Origin: Candidatus Thorarchaeota archaeon
GTDB taxonomy: Archaea; Asgardarchaeota; Thorarchaeia; Thorarchaeales; Thorarchaeaceae
Assembly: GCA_004524445.1 (NCBI GenBank)
Contig: SDNP01000004.1
Location: forward strand, 1-64,000
Length of the DNA stretch: 64,000 nt
Reading direction: 5' to 3'
A program made the translations under genes and the position numbers. The notes beneath the pieces were generated by a model. It did no database searches, had not been told where the DNA came from, and worked only from the letters and a program-made list of their open reading frames with translations. This document shows positions 62,378-64,000 of the stretch, in pieces (the stretch's first letter is position 1; every line of letters starts with the position of its first letter).

Positions 62378-63334
62378 TTAGTTGTCAAATCCGTAAGTAT
62401 TGACAAGCCACTGCACATATTTCCTTACCCCATTTTCCAAGCTTGTTTTGGGTTGCCAACCCAACGACTTGAGCAGACTTATGTCAATATCCGTGATTAC
62501 AACGTCTCCTGCCCATCCCCTCTTAGAACCTGTATATTCAATCCTTGCCTCTTCCAAGTTGAGAGATTCCACTACCAATTCAGCTATGCGTGAAACCTTG
62601 AGCCGCTCACCAGAACCAATGTTTATGGGAAGATAGCCCCCATCTATATTTTGTGATACGCAGAGTGTTGCATCAACTGCATCACTGACATACATGTAGG
62701 ATTTTTCTTGACGCCCATCTCCTAGGACCTCCAATCGTGAGGGGTTTCTCTTCAGCTTCATGAAGAAATCATATATGACTCCATGCGTTGAACGAGACCC
62801 AATGATATTGGCGAATCGTAAGCTTGCACATTTAATGCCGTAGAGCGTTGAAAAGGATGAAAGATACATCTCTACAGCACCCTTTGCAGCCCCGTAATTG
62901 CTTATCGGGCGGAATGCGGTCGACTCAGGCGTGGGAAACTCATCAGTTTCACCATAGACTGTTCCTCCTGAGGATGCAAAAAGAATCTTGGCAACATCAT
63001 TCTTTCTGGATTCATCCAATAGTTTCATGCTCCCTACGACATTGATTTCAAAATCCCAATACGGTTTCTGGACACTAAGACGTACATCTGGCTGCGCTGC
63101 AAAATGCAAAACAATGTCAACATCTTCAAGAGCTCTTTCTAGGTCATCATTAGATGTTATCGATCCTTTGATGAAACGGAAGTTATCCTTGCTCATATGG
63201 GATTCAATATTGGATTTCAAGCCCCCTGAGAGGTCATCTAGTACTACTACGTCGTTCTTTTCGATCAGGGAGTCAACCAAATGACTTCCGATAAACCCAG
63301 CCCCGCCAGTTACCAGCACTCTACTCATATTCAA
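62378..63334 (-). CDS. NAD-dependent sugar-nucleotide epimerase/dehydratase
   Basis: 318 residues, extended SDR family. RVLVTGGAGFIGSHLVDSL is the NAD-binding Rossmann motif, VLHFAAQPDV the second, SSGGTVYG the catalytic serine/threonine region and NYGAAKGAVE the YxxxK pair. Most like UDP-glucose/GalNAc 4-epimerases; a dehydratase is possible. Likely for cell-surface glycan or lipid sugar synthesis. Confidence 0.9.
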   Translation of the reverse strand: MNMSRVLVTGGAGFIGSHLVDSLIEKNDVVVLDDLSGGLKSNIESHMSKDNFRFIKGSITSNDDLERALEDVDIVLHFAAQPDVRLSVQKPYWDFEINVVGSMKLLDESRKNDVAKILFASSGGTVYGETDEFPTPESTAFRPISNYGAAKGAVEMYLSSFSTLYGIKCASLRFANIIGSRSTHGVIYDFFMKLKRNPSRLEVLGDGRQEKSYMYVSDAVDATLCVSQNIDGGYLPINIGSGERLKVSRIAELVVESLNLEEARIEYTGSKRGWAGDVVITDIDISLLKSLGWQPKTSLENGVRKYVQWLVNTYGFDN

Positions 63335-63375
63335 GACCTAATCACGAAAAAAAGGCGGTTGATAAATATGTATTC

Positions 63376-63978
63376 CTAGACGGAAAAACGCGGGTCTTCC
63401 AGTATTGCTCGAATAAAATCTATGGCAGAATGAGTAACTCGTTCAATATTCCACTCATCAACAAACTCACGGTATAATCTCCATTCCTCCAAAAATGCTG
63501 ACCCGATAACTCCTAGCTCTTCTTTTGTAACTGGGTCACCTTTTCCCATCCCAGAGCAAATTTCAACCAGGGCATGAAGACCCCATTTCATATCGCCATC
63601 AGAACGTTCGAACACAAATGGGAAGCTCCGGCATACACCAGGCCGAGCAGGATGAACCATACACAAATTATCCTTCAGAAACACGCAAGAATCATCTTCT
63701 AGCTTCTTAAGTGCAGGATATGCAGGTCCTCTTTCTGTTAAGACTGATGGTGTGTCTTGAAGACCCATTGGAATAGTTTCATCCTCGGGAACAACATAGA
63801 AGTCGAGAGCTCGCATCATTTGATTTGCAGAAAGTCCAAGAGCATACGCAAGCCTCGCAATATCTCTTCCATTTACCGTCACCAAAATTTGCTCGTGCCG
63901 ACAACACGCCCCACATTGTGTGCATTCAAATCGAACGTCAGTAGATATGTCTTTCCTGCTATTGCCATTCTCAGACAG
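63376..63978 (-). CDS. YkgJ-like cysteine-cluster protein, start at CTG proposed
   Basis: About 200 residues if the start is the CTG at 63978. The frame read only from the TTG at 63885 would lose the essential ECTQCGACCRH (CxxCGxCC) start of the domain, which is encoded in frame upstream. No ATG, GTG or TTG lies between the in-frame TAG at 63981-63979 and the CTG, which is followed by TCTGAGAAT (reading as MSEN). The other cluster is CVFLKDNLCMVHPARPGVCRSFPF. YkgJ proteins may bind zinc or iron-sulfur; function unknown. Confidence 0.8.
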   Translation of the reverse strand: MSENGNSRKDISTDVRFECTQCGACCRHEQILVTVNGRDIARLAYALGLSANQMMRALDFYVVPEDETIPMGLQDTPSVLTERGPAYPALKKLEDDSCVFLKDNLCMVHPARPGVCRSFPFVFERSDGDMKWGLHALVEICSGMGKGDPVTKEELGVIGSAFLEEWRLYREFVDEWNIERVTHSAIDFIRAILEDPRFSV

Positions 63979-64000
63979 CTAGGGCACGACCTAAGAAAAA

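Noticed and set aside
1..64000. tRNA, rRNA, CRISPR, insertion sequence or prophage
   Set aside because: No cloverleaf, repeat-spacer array, transposase or phage structural gene was seen on either strand.

Overview
This window looks like chromosomal DNA from an archaeon, most likely an Asgard lineage; a Thorarchaeota-like genome is my guess, not a demonstrated fact. The archaeal signs are a PDCD5-like protein, a PAC2-family protein, a cyclic 2,3-diphosphoglycerate synthetase homologue, a thiolase paired with a DUF35 protein, a fused ADP-forming acyl-CoA synthetase, a NusB/Sun-type RNA methyltransferase, A+T-rich TATA-like boxes close to start codons, frequent TTG starts and GGAG-type ribosome binding sites. 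The Asgard-leaning signs are a longin-like domain fused to a helix-turn-helix (20354-20977) and an E2F/DP-like winged helix (13273-13875). I see no rRNA, tRNA, insertion sequence, prophage or CRISPR array.

Layout. 1-4.5 kb: end of a beta-sandwich protein, a DUF92 membrane protein, an orphan ECF S-like membrane protein and a CPBP protease. 4.5-13 kb: a locus with a HEAT/helix-hairpin-helix protein, three von Willebrand A (VWA) proteins, a metal-dependent amidohydrolase and an 877-residue protein that looks like a fusion of inactivated copies of the neighbouring amidohydrolase and VWA proteins. 13-29 kb: mostly single genes of information processing and housekeeping (E2F-like regulator, cPGS homologue, PaaK-like ligase, MazG-like, tRNA-binding-like, longin, PAC2, TatD, PDCD5, NSUN methyltransferase, aldehyde dehydrogenase). 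29.9-40.4 kb: GNAT, radical SAM, then a tightly packed glycerol-3-phosphate oxidation operon (GlpA, GlpB, GlpC, an alkylglycerone-phosphate-synthase-like flavoprotein, a second CCG-domain Fe-S protein) and an FGGY kinase. 40.8-44.8 kb: MBL hydrolase, crotonase, DUF35-thiolase pair. 45-52.3 kb: M20 peptidase, AroM, DUF1177, Asp/Glu racemase and a complete ECF transporter. 52.5-56.2 kb: enoyl-CoA hydratase, 3-hydroxyacyl-CoA dehydrogenase, SCP2 protein, two unknown small proteins and a nitroreductase. 56.5-59.6 kb: ADP-forming acyl-CoA synthetase with a Pta-N/DRTGG protein. 59.9-62.3 kb: a 46-residue ribbon-helix-helix protein and a tandem pair of unknown cysteine-rich paralogues. 62.4-64 kb: a sugar-nucleotide epimerase and a YkgJ-type cysteine-cluster protein.

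Taken together the metabolic genes describe a heterotroph that oxidises fatty acyl-CoA, glycerol phosphate and possibly peptide- or hydantoin-derived compounds, and recovers energy from acyl-CoA by substrate-level phosphorylation. The most unusual parts are the VWA/amidohydrolase/Cdc48-N-like locus, the E2F-like protein beside a cluster of TTCGAA elements, and the tandem cysteine-rich proteins. All family assignments come from reading motifs; no database search was run.
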